From NCBI RefSeq assembly GCF_900142205.1, contig NZ_FRAA01000010.1, positions 62,001 to 126,000 on the forward strand: a stretch of 64,000 nt of DNA, in the 5' to 3' direction. This document shows positions 45,737-55,000 of this stretch, piece after piece. The position numbers and the translations under genes are program-made. The stretch is from Reichenbachiella agariperforans (GTDB lineage Bacteria; Bacteroidota; Bacteroidia; Cytophagales; Cyclobacteriaceae). The first letter of the stretch is position 1, and each line of letters opens with the position of its first letter. Under the pieces are notes generated by a model. The model did no database searches. It saw only the letters and a list, made by a program, of their open reading frames with translations, and was not told the origin of the DNA.

Positions 45737-46714
45737 GTGCGCCTCATCCAGCACCCCATACTGTGCAACTACTACGTCACCTACCGTTGCAATGCCAAGT
45801 GTGGCTTTTGCGACATTTGGGAGCGACCTTCTCCCTATGTCACCATAGAGCAAGTCGAAACCAACCTGATATCACTCAAAAAACTAGGCATCAAAGTCAT
45901 CGATTTTACCGGAGGCGAACCGCTGCTGCATAGAGATATCGATCATTTTTTCGCATTCGCTAAAAAGCTGGGTTTCATCACCACACTCACCACCAACGGG
46001 CTGCTTTACCCCAAACATGCAGAGGGATTAAAAGGCAAAGTCGATATGCTACATTTCAGTCTCGATACGGCTCACAAGGAGAAACATGACACGATGCGCG
46101 GAGTAGCCTGCTACGATCACGTCATGGAGTCCATCCAGATCGCCAAATCACTCGGCGAAAGACCCGATATTCTCATGACAGTCTTTGAAGATAATATCGG
46201 CGAAATCGAAAAACTGTACACAGACGTGTGCCTCCCCAATGATCTTATCCTAATCCTCAACCCTTCCTTCGAGTACAACGAAGTGGAAACAGGTTCAGAG
46301 CTTTCGAATCAATCACTAGAAACTTTGACACGCTGGGGCAAAAAGAAAAACATCTATCTCAATCAAGCATTTATCCAGCTCCGCCGAGACGGTGGCAACC
46401 AAACCGAAAAACCCGTCTGCAAAGCTGCTAGCACCACTCTCGTCATCAGCCCAGAAAACGAACTACTACTGCCCTGCTACCACCTAGGCACCAAAGGATT
46501 CGCTATAGATGGAGATTTAGAAAAAGTATACCACTCAACAGAAGCACAAAAACTAATCAAACTAGAAGGCCGCCTACCCGAGTGTCAAGGCTGCACCATC
46601 AACTGCTACATGCAGCCCTCTTTTGCTGTAGAGATGAACAAATACTTTTGGCTCGCCCTGCCTAGTACCTTCAAATACAATTGGATCAAAGGTACTTGGA
46701 GACAGTTAGTCTAA
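45737..46714 (+). CDS. Radical SAM protein with C-terminal Cys-rich extension
   Basis: 325 residues from GTG 45737. The cluster motif is Cys18/Cys22/Cys25 in YRCNAKCGFCDIW. SAM contacts: FTGGEPLLHRDI and LTTNGLLYP. The C-terminus has further Cys (PVCKAA, LLPCYHLGTK, CQGCTINCYMQPSF), suggesting a SPASM-type auxiliary cluster as in peptide- or carbohydrate-modifying enzymes. Its direct 3-bp junction with a RelE-like gene is unusual and could mean the RelE-like protein is not a toxin or that the radical SAM enzyme is regulated with it. Product unknown. Confidence 0.85.
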   Translation: MRLIQHPILCNYYVTYRCNAKCGFCDIWERPSPYVTIEQVETNLISLKKLGIKVIDFTGGEPLLHRDIDHFFAFAKKLGFITTLTTNGLLYPKHAEGLKGKVDMLHFSLDTAHKEKHDTMRGVACYDHVMESIQIAKSLGERPDILMTVFEDNIGEIEKLYTDVCLPNDLILILNPSFEYNEVETGSELSNQSLETLTRWGKKKNIYLNQAFIQLRRDGGNQTEKPVCKAASTTLVISPENELLLPCYHLGTKGFAIDGDLEKVYHSTEAQKLIKLEGRLPECQGCTINCYMQPSFAVEMNKYFWLALPSTFKYNWIKGTWRQLV

Positions 46715-46958
46715 CTACTTCTTGGGCTTCCAAATCCAAATAAATCACCTCATTTGGAACCTTCCATTGTATCCATAGCATCTTCAATACGATCCTCTCA
46801 TTCTCCATAACGAAGAGAATGTCCTATGAAGACAAAATCATTTACTCGGGAATCCCATTTCACTACTTACTTTTAGGATTTATCTCTTAACTATTCGGTA
46901 TTAATTCATTTATATTTGTGCCCATAAAAATTGTGACGGAAAATTTAATTTACAAACA

Positions 46959-48266
46959 ATGTCCTTTATCATATTTACTTCAATAGTCGCCTTCACCTTA
47001 GTGATTTTGCTATTGGTTTTTGTACTACTTTTTGCCCAATCTAAATTGGTGCAATCAGGTGATGTCAACATCACCATCAATGGTGACACGTCTAACCCTA
47101 TCGTCACCGCTGCAGGATCTACTCTATTGAGTACGCTTTCTGGACAAAAGATCTTCCTCCCATCTGCATGTGGTGGTGGTGGTACTTGTGCCATGTGTAA
47201 GTGTGCCGTACTAGATGGCGGTGGAGACGTACTCCCTACAGAAGTAGGTCACCTCAACCGCACCGAGCAAAAAGAACACGTCAGACTCGCTTGTCAAGTC
47301 AAAGTAAAGCAGGACATGAACATCGAGATTCCAGAAGAAATCTTCGGGATCAAAAAATGGGAATGTGAAGTAGTATCCAACTACAACGTAGCAACATTCA
47401 TCAAAGCCTTTATTGTAAGATTGCCAGAAGGTGAAACACTAAACTTCGAAGCAGGCGGATATATCCAAGTCGATGTACCTAAGTGTGAAGTAGACTTCAG
47501 TACTGATATAGACATAGCTCCAGAACCAAATGACCCAGCTGGACCAGACAAGTTCAAAGAAGACTGGGACAAATTCGGTATCTGGGATTTGAAAATGAAA
47601 AATGACGAGGAGATCTTTAGAGCTTACTCGATGGCTAACCACCCTGCAGAGGGGAACATCGTCATGCTAACGATCCGTATCGCTACCCCACCATGGGATA
47701 GAGCCAAAAATGCATGGATGGATGTAAATCCAGGTATTTGTTCTTCTTATGTATTCTCTAGAAAACCAGGAGACAAAGTAACGATATCTGGACCTTATGG
47801 AGAATTCTTCATCAAAGAGACCGAAGCAGAAATGATATACGTCGGTGGTGGTGCAGGAATGGCACCAATGAGATCTCACCTATTCCACTTGTTCCACACC
47901 TTGAAAACAGGTAGAAAAGTAACTTATTGGTATGGTGGACGATCTAAAAGAGAATTATTCTACGAAGAAGATTTCAGACAAATCGAAAAAGAATTCCCTA
48001 ACTTCCAATTCGAAATCGTACTCTCTGATCCACTACCAGAAGACAACTGGGTAGAGAAAAAAGACATGGATGACACGGAAGGTGACGGTTTCTTGGGATT
48101 CGTTCACAATGCAGTAATCGACCAACAGTTGAAAAAGCATGAATCTCCAGAAGATATTGAATTCTACTTCTGCGGACCTCCGATGATGAACCAAGCAGTT
48201 CTCAAAATGTGTGACGACTGGGGTGTTCCAGATGAGAATGTATCCTTCGATGATTTCGGTGGGTAA
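46959..48266 (+). CDS. nqrF: Na+-translocating NADH-quinone reductase subunit F
   Basis: 435 residues. NqrF is the NADH-oxidising, FAD- and 2Fe-2S-containing entry subunit of the Na+-pumping NQR complex in the inner membrane. An N-terminal membrane segment (residues 4-27), Cys71/Cys77/Cys80/Cys112 of a plant-type ferredoxin cluster (SACGGGGTCAMCKC, RLACQV), the FAD-binding region FRAYSMANHP, the NADH region YVGGGAGMAPMRSH, and the ending FYFCGPPMMNQ...FDDFGG are all present. nqrA-E are not in the window. TATATTTG at 46911-46918 is a candidate promoter element. A terminator follows. Confidence 0.95.
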   Translation: MSFIIFTSIVAFTLVILLLVFVLLFAQSKLVQSGDVNITINGDTSNPIVTAAGSTLLSTLSGQKIFLPSACGGGGTCAMCKCAVLDGGGDVLPTEVGHLNRTEQKEHVRLACQVKVKQDMNIEIPEEIFGIKKWECEVVSNYNVATFIKAFIVRLPEGETLNFEAGGYIQVDVPKCEVDFSTDIDIAPEPNDPAGPDKFKEDWDKFGIWDLKMKNDEEIFRAYSMANHPAEGNIVMLTIRIATPPWDRAKNAWMDVNPGICSSYVFSRKPGDKVTISGPYGEFFIKETEAEMIYVGGGAGMAPMRSHLFHLFHTLKTGRKVTYWYGGRSKRELFYEEDFRQIEKEFPNFQFEIVLSDPLPEDNWVEKKDMDDTEGDGFLGFVHNAVIDQQLKKHESPEDIEFYFCGPPMMNQAVLKMCDDWGVPDENVSFDDFGG

Positions 48267-48287
48267 GCTTACCGAATAAAGATTTTC

Positions 48288-48321
48288 AAAGCCCAGACAT
48301 TAAGTTGTCTGGGCTTTTTTT
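48288..48321 (+). terminator. Intrinsic terminator after nqrF
   Basis: AAAGCCCAGACA (48288-48299) and TGTCTGGGCTTT (48306-48317) form a perfect 12-bp stem with a T-run of 7 at the 3' end. The structure ends nqrF; the ureohydrolase gene starts 36 bp later. Confidence 0.88.
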
Positions 48322-48356
48322 GTAGCTTTGATTCGACCATTAACATTATCTAACAC

Positions 48357-49508
48357 ATGGATCTCAAACTCTTTTTCAATCCCATAGACGCTAGCCTCAA
48401 ATCAGAACAATTCGATAGCGATTCGCTAATACAGTCGATCTATATCAACGAGAGCAAAATCCCGAGTCTGGAATCTATAGATATAGCCATCATAGGCTTG
48501 AGCGAGACCAGCGGCAGTGAGAGCATTGCTGACTCGGGACTGAAACACATCCGTCAAAAACTCTATGGATTAAAAAAAGGACAAGGAAGCTGTAACATCG
48601 TAGATCTGGGCAATCTAAGAAATGGCACGGAGCTAGAAGAGACCTACAAACGCATTCAAGTAGTGTGTCAACGTCTCATCGAAAAAAGAATACTTCCTAT
48701 CCTAATCGGAGGATCACATGATTTAGATATCGGGCAATACCTCGCCTATCAAGAGGAAGAAAAAATGGTCAGTGTCCTCAATATTGATTCTCGCTTTGAT
48801 ATTACCAACAAACAAGAGCAAGCGCCCAACCTGAGTCATTTCCATAAGATATTCACACACGAGCCCAATTACCTCTTTAATTTTACACAACTCGGACATC
48901 AATCTTATTTGGTCAATCCCTCTGCAGAACAGGTGCTAACCCAACTCGGCTTTCATAGCCTCAGGCTAGGAGCCATGCGGGATGATTTCAGAAGAGTCGA
49001 ACCTTTGATTAGAGAGGCAGACATGATCTCTTTTGATCTCTCAGCCATACAAAAAACATACTGTCCAGGCGGTGACCAATCGGTCGTATTTGGGTTGACG
49101 GGTGAAGAAGCGTGTCAAATCATGTGGTATGCTGGCATGAATGACAAATTGAGTTCCGTGGGGATCTACGAATACAACCACGAAAAAGACACCTCAGATC
49201 ACCAGTCTGCCATGATCGTTGCTACGATGGTGTGGTATTTCATAGAAGGGTTCAAAAACAGAAAGGGAGAGAAAGGGTTTCAAACCAATGACTATGTCAA
49301 GTACGTCGTGGCACTGGATGTCAACCCTGAGACTATCGTGTTCTACAAAAGCAGACTGTCTGACAAATGGTGGATGGAAGTGCCGAACATGAATCATACG
49401 GGGGTTTATGACAGAAACTATATCATACCATGTGATCATTCAGATTACGAACTAGCTACCAAGGGAGAAATACCCGAACGCTGGATTCAAATATTCTCTA
49501 AGCTATAA
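48357..49508 (+). CDS. Arginase/formimidoglutamase-family protein with altered metal site
   Basis: 383 residues. The ureohydrolase fold is recognised by LPILIGGSHDLDIGQYLA (normally GGDH), NIDSRFDI (normally DAHxD), and ISFDLSAIQ (normally SxDxDxxDP). Asp144, Asp148 and Asp122 remain, but the DAH His is Arg146 and the first catalytic Asp of GGDH is Ser120. In Bacteroidota this divergent group is annotated as formimidoglutamase or arginase; with these changes, ordinary di-Mn hydrolysis is not assured. It is convergent with the MCP, 13 bp away. Confidence 0.75.
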   Translation: MDLKLFFNPIDASLKSEQFDSDSLIQSIYINESKIPSLESIDIAIIGLSETSGSESIADSGLKHIRQKLYGLKKGQGSCNIVDLGNLRNGTELEETYKRIQVVCQRLIEKRILPILIGGSHDLDIGQYLAYQEEEKMVSVLNIDSRFDITNKQEQAPNLSHFHKIFTHEPNYLFNFTQLGHQSYLVNPSAEQVLTQLGFHSLRLGAMRDDFRRVEPLIREADMISFDLSAIQKTYCPGGDQSVVFGLTGEEACQIMWYAGMNDKLSSVGIYEYNHEKDTSDHQSAMIVATMVWYFIEGFKNRKGEKGFQTNDYVKYVVALDVNPETIVFYKSRLSDKWWMEVPNMNHTGVYDRNYIIPCDHSDYELATKGEIPERWIQIFSKL

Positions 49509-49521
49509 TGCTGTCTGGAGA

Positions 49522-51327
49522 TTATGATTCTATATCTTCATTTATTTCTGTCTCTACTCCCCCTTTATCCTCTACATCGCTATGCAGTAGCGTAAAACGT
49601 TCCAAGCCACTCTTCAGCTCCTGCGAAACATCATTGAGCCAGTTTGATTTAAGAATATAGTTATTCATCCCTGCTGATAGTTCTGTTGCCGAACTGGATA
49701 TCTCCTCTGTTCCTGCCGCAGTTTGCTCTGCTATGACCACTACTTCCTCCGTGATGTTAACCACTTTATTTATGCTTTCGCTTTGTGAATTCGTAGCTCC
49801 CAGAATCATCTCAGAAAAACTCAAAGTCTCTGTTGAGGATAATTCAATCTCTTCGAAAACAGATGCAGCTTTGCCAGAAGCCTCCACACTGGACTTAACG
49901 ACTCCATTCATAGCCTCTATGACATCCGCCGCCTCTAATGTATCCCGCTGTACATCGGTCACTAGTTTTTCGATTTCACTCGCAGATTTTCTTGACCCCT
50001 CGGCTAACTTCCTAATCTCTTCCGCTACGACAGCAAAACCACGACCTGCATCACCAGCCTGAGCTGCTTCGATCGCAGCATTTAACGCAAGTAAATTCGT
50101 CTGAGAAGCAATGTCAGTAATCACGCCCAGCACACGAGAGATCTCTTTGGATCGCTCAGTCAACACACGCATCGAATCAGTCGTCTTTCCAGAATAAACA
50201 GATATCTCCGTCACACTATCTACGACGTACTTTGCAATCTTAGCCCCCTCTTCACTATTCTTTACACCTTTCTTAGCTGCTTCATTGATAGATTGAGATT
50301 TTGATCCCATTTCAGTAGAATTTTGCATCATAACCTCCACCAAAGTAGAAGACTCATCCACACGCGACACTTGTGTTTGCGCACCATGACTCATTTGCTC
50401 AATGGCACTGGCAATTTCACGTGTACTCGAATTCATTTCTTCTCCCGAACTCAGCATTTCATAAGATGAATCCCCTATATCTTGGGCATTTTTTGCAATC
50501 TTCACCAAAAACACGTTCAAATTGTCTAAAGCGACATTTAGGTTATTGGTCATTTGCAGAATTTGACCTTTCGCTTCCAGCCTATAGCGCTGAGTCAAAT
50601 CACCTTCCGCCATAGCATTCACTATTTTGTTGACTTCTAATACCGGTGTCACTATAGAAGACAAGAGTCCATTCACTGACTCACTTAATTCGCGCCACAC
50701 ACCTTGCTTCTCTCCCAAGACAATCTTGGCCTCTAAATTCCCTACTTCTCCTGCCTCTTTTACCACATATTTGGTTTCTGACACTACATTGGTAAGCTTT
50801 TCTCTTAACATCAATAGTGAATTACCCAAGCGGTCATTATCACTCAGTGCAGTAAACTTTACCGAAAGGTCTCCATCCCCCATGGCAGATGAAAAATTAG
50901 CAGCTTCTTTCAACTTCTCTAAAAAGAGATTAAGAGATTTAAAAAAGCCTCCTACTTCATCATTTCTACTAAGGTCACGGGAGTCTATCTCCAAATCTAT
51001 CTCTCCACTACGCAATTGGTCAAACACCCCATTAATACGAGACATTGGCCGCTCTATACTATTGCGTAAGACCCGAAAAGTTAAAAACACAGATAAAGTA
51101 CCTATAGGAACACTGTATGTAAGGTGAATTAACCCAAAAGACCCGGTAACATAGGCCTCTGTAACTACGACAAACATCGTAGCGATAATCCATATTCCCG
51201 CTTTGTAAATGAATGATTTTCTGAATATCCACCAATTGATTGTGAGCAAAACTGGGAGGACACCAAAATAGATAACACAAAGAAAATAAATTAGTTCTTC
51301 CATTTGTAAATAGCTTGATTGAAACAA
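49522..51327 (-). CDS. Methyl-accepting chemotaxis protein, no periplasmic sensor
   Basis: 601 residues. Residues ~10-90 contain membrane segments ([40 protein letters not shown]) with little periplasmic loop. A HAMP-like region (~95-150) is followed by a second HAMP-like stretch (~230-290). The MCP signalling domain covers ~310-570 with the hairpin tip [24 protein letters not shown] and [24 protein letters not shown]. It appears to sense a cytoplasmic or membrane signal. No che genes are adjacent. It is divergent from the PKS gene with a 687-bp gap between starts. Confidence 0.93.
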   Translation of the reverse strand: MFQSSYLQMEELIYFLCVIYFGVLPVLLTINWWIFRKSFIYKAGIWIIATMFVVVTEAYVTGSFGLIHLTYSVPIGTLSVFLTFRVLRNSIERPMSRINGVFDQLRSGEIDLEIDSRDLSRNDEVGGFFKSLNLFLEKLKEAANFSSAMGDGDLSVKFTALSDNDRLGNSLLMLREKLTNVVSETKYVVKEAGEVGNLEAKIVLGEKQGVWRELSESVNGLLSSIVTPVLEVNKIVNAMAEGDLTQRYRLEAKGQILQMTNNLNVALDNLNVFLVKIAKNAQDIGDSSYEMLSSGEEMNSSTREIASAIEQMSHGAQTQVSRVDESSTLVEVMMQNSTEMGSKSQSINEAAKKGVKNSEEGAKIAKYVVDSVTEISVYSGKTTDSMRVLTERSKEISRVLGVITDIASQTNLLALNAAIEAAQAGDAGRGFAVVAEEIRKLAEGSRKSASEIEKLVTDVQRDTLEAADVIEAMNGVVKSSVEASGKAASVFEEIELSSTETLSFSEMILGATNSQSESINKVVNITEEVVVIAEQTAAGTEEISSSATELSAGMNNYILKSNWLNDVSQELKSGLERFTLLHSDVEDKGGVETEINEDIES

Positions 51328-51364
51328 ATGTGACCAGTGGCATCACACTCAAAAATCAGTATAT

Positions 51365-51410
51365 ATATTAGAAATACAATAAATAATAAGCTTTATTGTA
51401 TTTCTAATAT
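51365..51410. promoter_or_regulatory. Perfect 19-bp inverted repeat upstream of the PKS and MCP
   Basis: ATATTAGAAATACAATAAA (51365-51383), an 8-nt loop, and its exact reverse complement (51392-51410). The stem is AT-rich with no T-run suited to simple termination, and it lies upstream of both divergent genes, 38 bp from the MCP start. A regulator operator or a 5'-UTR hairpin are possible. Confidence 0.6.
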
Positions 51411-51794
51411 CATGAATAAAATATTGAATAGTAGTAGCCACCTACATTATTTGTGTATTAAACACCTAATATACCGATAAATAGGGATTGGAACTCAGTG
51501 TCTTTATTACCAACTTTAATTTGAGATGAATTACGCTAGCCATAGGTTCTCCCTGTAATGGTTGCGTTATAACCACTTACTTAAAAGTTAATTATTGCAC
51601 ATAACTATAGGAGACAAAAAAAACAACACTTACTATACACGTAGCGTTATATGCAATATTTACAGTCACTCCTTTGATTAATTAAAAATAAACCCTAATT
51701 TGTACCAAACAACATCAACACAACAACCTAATGTGATTCATACCATTTAAGTACTACAATCAAAATTTAACTACGCAAATCCTAATTGAATGGA

Positions 51795-51823
51795 TTGAAG
51801 CGACCAAAGCCAATTTACTTTTG
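51795..51823 (+). promoter_or_regulatory. Candidate promoter for the PKS gene
   Basis: TTG at 51795-51797 and TACTTTTG at 51816-51823 match the Bacteroidota TTG-N17..23-TAnnTTTG layout with an 18-nt spacer. It would give a ~185-nt leader before ATG 52015. Consensus-like matches are common in AT-rich DNA, so this is tentative. Confidence 0.4.
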
Positions 51824-52014
51824 GTAAAAGACTAACCGATCACACCTCCACCTAATAGTGTTCGAACTCGCTCATTGGTCATGATACTGCCAATACTGAT
51901 TAGAAAGACATTCTACTATTGCTAACAGCTATAGTTAGTACCTACTGATAGAAGACTGACTATAGCACAGATTACTTTCATGAATTTATAACTCTTTATA
52001 TAAATCAATTAGCT

Positions 52015-55000
52015 ATGAAAAAAACAGATATCGCCATTGTAGGGATTGGGTGTCACGTACCAGGACAAATCCATGGTCCCGATAGTTTTTGGGAGCAACT
52101 AACCAACGGCATCAATGGAATCACCGAAGTGCCCAAAGACCGATGGAGTCACGAGGAATTCTATGACCCTAATCCAGACAAGGCAGGAAAAATCAAAACC
52201 AACAAAGGTGGTTTTATAGAAAGAATAGATCAGTTTGACAATGAATTTTTTAAGATATTCCCCAAAGAAGCTGAAAGAATAGACCCACAACAGCGTCTAC
52301 TACTCCAGACCACTTTCGAATCCATAGAGGACTCAGGAGACCGATTGGATCAATTCAAAGGCTCAAACACTGCGGTATTCATGAGTATGTTTACCAATGA
52401 CTACTGGGATATGCAAGTAGACCAGAAGAGCAGATATGAAATTAGCCCTCACGTACCGATGGGGTCCTCTCTCACTGCGATCGCCAACAGAGTATCCTAT
52501 TTCTATGATCTAAAAGGCCCCAGCGTTTCGATCGATACTGCCTGCTCCGGCTCTCTCGTATCTATACATTTAGCATGTCAGGCGATATGGGATCAAACTG
52601 CCGACTCAGCTGTAGCTGGAGGTGTCAATATCATCATCAATCCTGAATCAACCATCATGATGTCCAAGGGCAATTTCTTGAGTCCTGATGGTCACTGCAA
52701 GTCCTTTGATGAAAAAGCCAATGGATATGTCCGAAGTGAAGGAGTAGGAGTTGTATACCTCAAACCAGTAGACCAAGCCGTTGCAGACAACAATAAAATA
52801 TATGGCATCATCAAAAGTACTGCTTGCAACTCTGACGGGCATACTAGCGAAGGTTTCACTGTACCTAGCGAATCCTCGCAAACACGAATGCTTCGCAATG
52901 CATACGCTCTAGCAGGTGTAGACGTGGACAAACTCCAATATATAGAAGCGCACGGCACAGGCACCCCTGTAGGAGATCCTATCGAGACCAAGTCATTTGC
53001 CAATGTATTCGGTAAAAGAAGCACAGATCACCCACTGATGATTGGATCTGTCAAAACGAACATCGGTCACTTAGAAGGCGCGGCAGGAGTAGCTGGTTTG
53101 ATTAAGCTTGCACTTTCGATCAAAAACAAAAAAATACCTGGCAATCTCCATTTCAATAAAATCAATCCAAAAATAGATTTACAGAATTGGAAGCTTAAAG
53201 TCGTCAGTAAAAACACGGATTGGCCTGCACAACCCGATGGTGGCCCTCGCATAGGGGGAGTCAACTCATTTGGAGCAGGAGGCACTAATGCGCATTTGGT
53301 CCTTCAAGAATACATCCCATCGGATGATTCCCTAACTCAAACCAATATTGACACAGAAGAGAATCAATACCTCTTCCACACCAGTGCCGAAACGACCCTT
53401 TCATTGAACAACCTCCTACGTGAGTACAAAGACTACCTCTCAACGTCTAAAAACAGCCTGAGAGACATCTGCTACAACATAGGGAAACACCGGTCTGACC
53501 TCAAGCACCGCATCGCGATAGCGGGTAGTGACAAGGGTGATATCATCACCAAAATCGACGCGTACCTAGATGGAAATACACTCGCTGGTGTCGTAGTAGA
53601 TGAAGTAGACACTCCTGCCCAAAAAATCGCATTCGTGTTCACTGGACAAGGTCCACAGTGGTATGCAATGGGACAAGAACTTATCGCTAACGAACCCCTT
53701 TTCAAATCCGTCATTCAAAAGATCGAAACCTATTTTCTAGAAATAGCAGGTTGGTCTTTGTTAGAGGAAATGAACAAGGATGAAGAAAACTCCAGAGTCA
53801 ATGACACCCGAATCGCACAACCAGCCATCATGGCGATACAAATCGCACTGGTAGAACTTTGGAAAAAACATGGTGTCATACCAGAAGCAGTCGTAGGACA
53901 CTCGATTGGCGAAGTAGCGGCAGCTTACACTGCTGGCTCACTAACCTTAGAGCAAGCGGTACAAGTGATCTTTCATCGAAGTAGAGGCCAACACGCCGCT
54001 ACGGGCAAAGGGAAAATGCTAGCGGTCAGCCTCACGCAAAAAGAAGCCGAAGATGCCATTAAAAGTGTATCAGATGTAGTATCCATCGGAGCGGTCAACG
54101 GCCCAGCCATGACGGTGCTATCTGGAGATGAAGCACCACTGATCAAAATCGCCGAAGAGCTTGAGAAAAAGGATATTTTCAACAAGTTTCTAAGAGTAAC
54201 GGTACCGTTTCATTCCCATCACATGGAGCCGCTCAAAGACGAACTCATCAGTTCTCTCGCCTCACTGAAACCGAGTCTATCCAAAACAGCACTTTATTCA
54301 ACAGTGACAGGCCAACAAGAAGATGGCTCACACCTAGTCAGCAAATACTGGTATGACAATGTTCGAGAACCTGTCTACTTCTCCAATGCACTAAGTGCTA
54401 TGGTAGATGATGGATACGACCTATTTATCGAAATAGGTCCTCACCCCGCTCTGTCAGGCGGAGCTGAAGAACTATTTGAATCCAAAAACATTACCGCCTC
54501 TATCTTCCCTTCTATCAAAAGAAAGGAAAATGAGAAACTAAGGTTTCTTCAAACCTTAGGGTCACTATATACCAAAGGCTTTGCTCTCAATTGGGATATG
54601 ATATACCCTGAGTCAAAACAGGTTTTAGATCTCCCAAGATACCAATGGGACATGAAATCATTCTGGTATGAAAACCTAGAACACAAGGCCAGAAGAATAG
54701 GAAAAAAAACGCACCCTTTGTTGAATGGAAGTATACAGTCCGGAGCGCAAAAAGATCTTTTCAGCTTCGACTTGCTCCTAGACAGACGAGTAGATCCATA
54801 CATCGACGATCATCGGGTGGATGATGTCATTATCTTCCCCGCGACGGGTCATTTGGAAATGGCTACTGCTGCTGCCAAAGAAGCCTTTGGTAGTGACTTT
54901 GGATTCCTAGAGGACGTGAATTTCGAAAACGCACTATTCCTGCCTGAGGATGGACATTTTCAAGAAGTCAAAATTGAAATGTACTCTGATGAAGAAAAAT

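Larger units (their letters stand above)
51328..52014. other. 687-bp AT-rich intergenic region between MCP and PKS
   Basis: No credible gene. It contains a perfect 19-bp inverted repeat near the MCP end and a TTG-N18-TACTTTTG promoter candidate about 190 bp before the PKS. The remainder is AT-rich without recognisable repeats, RNA gene, or mobile element ends. It is the longest gene-free stretch in the window and holds the control signals for the two divergent genes. Confidence 0.7.
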
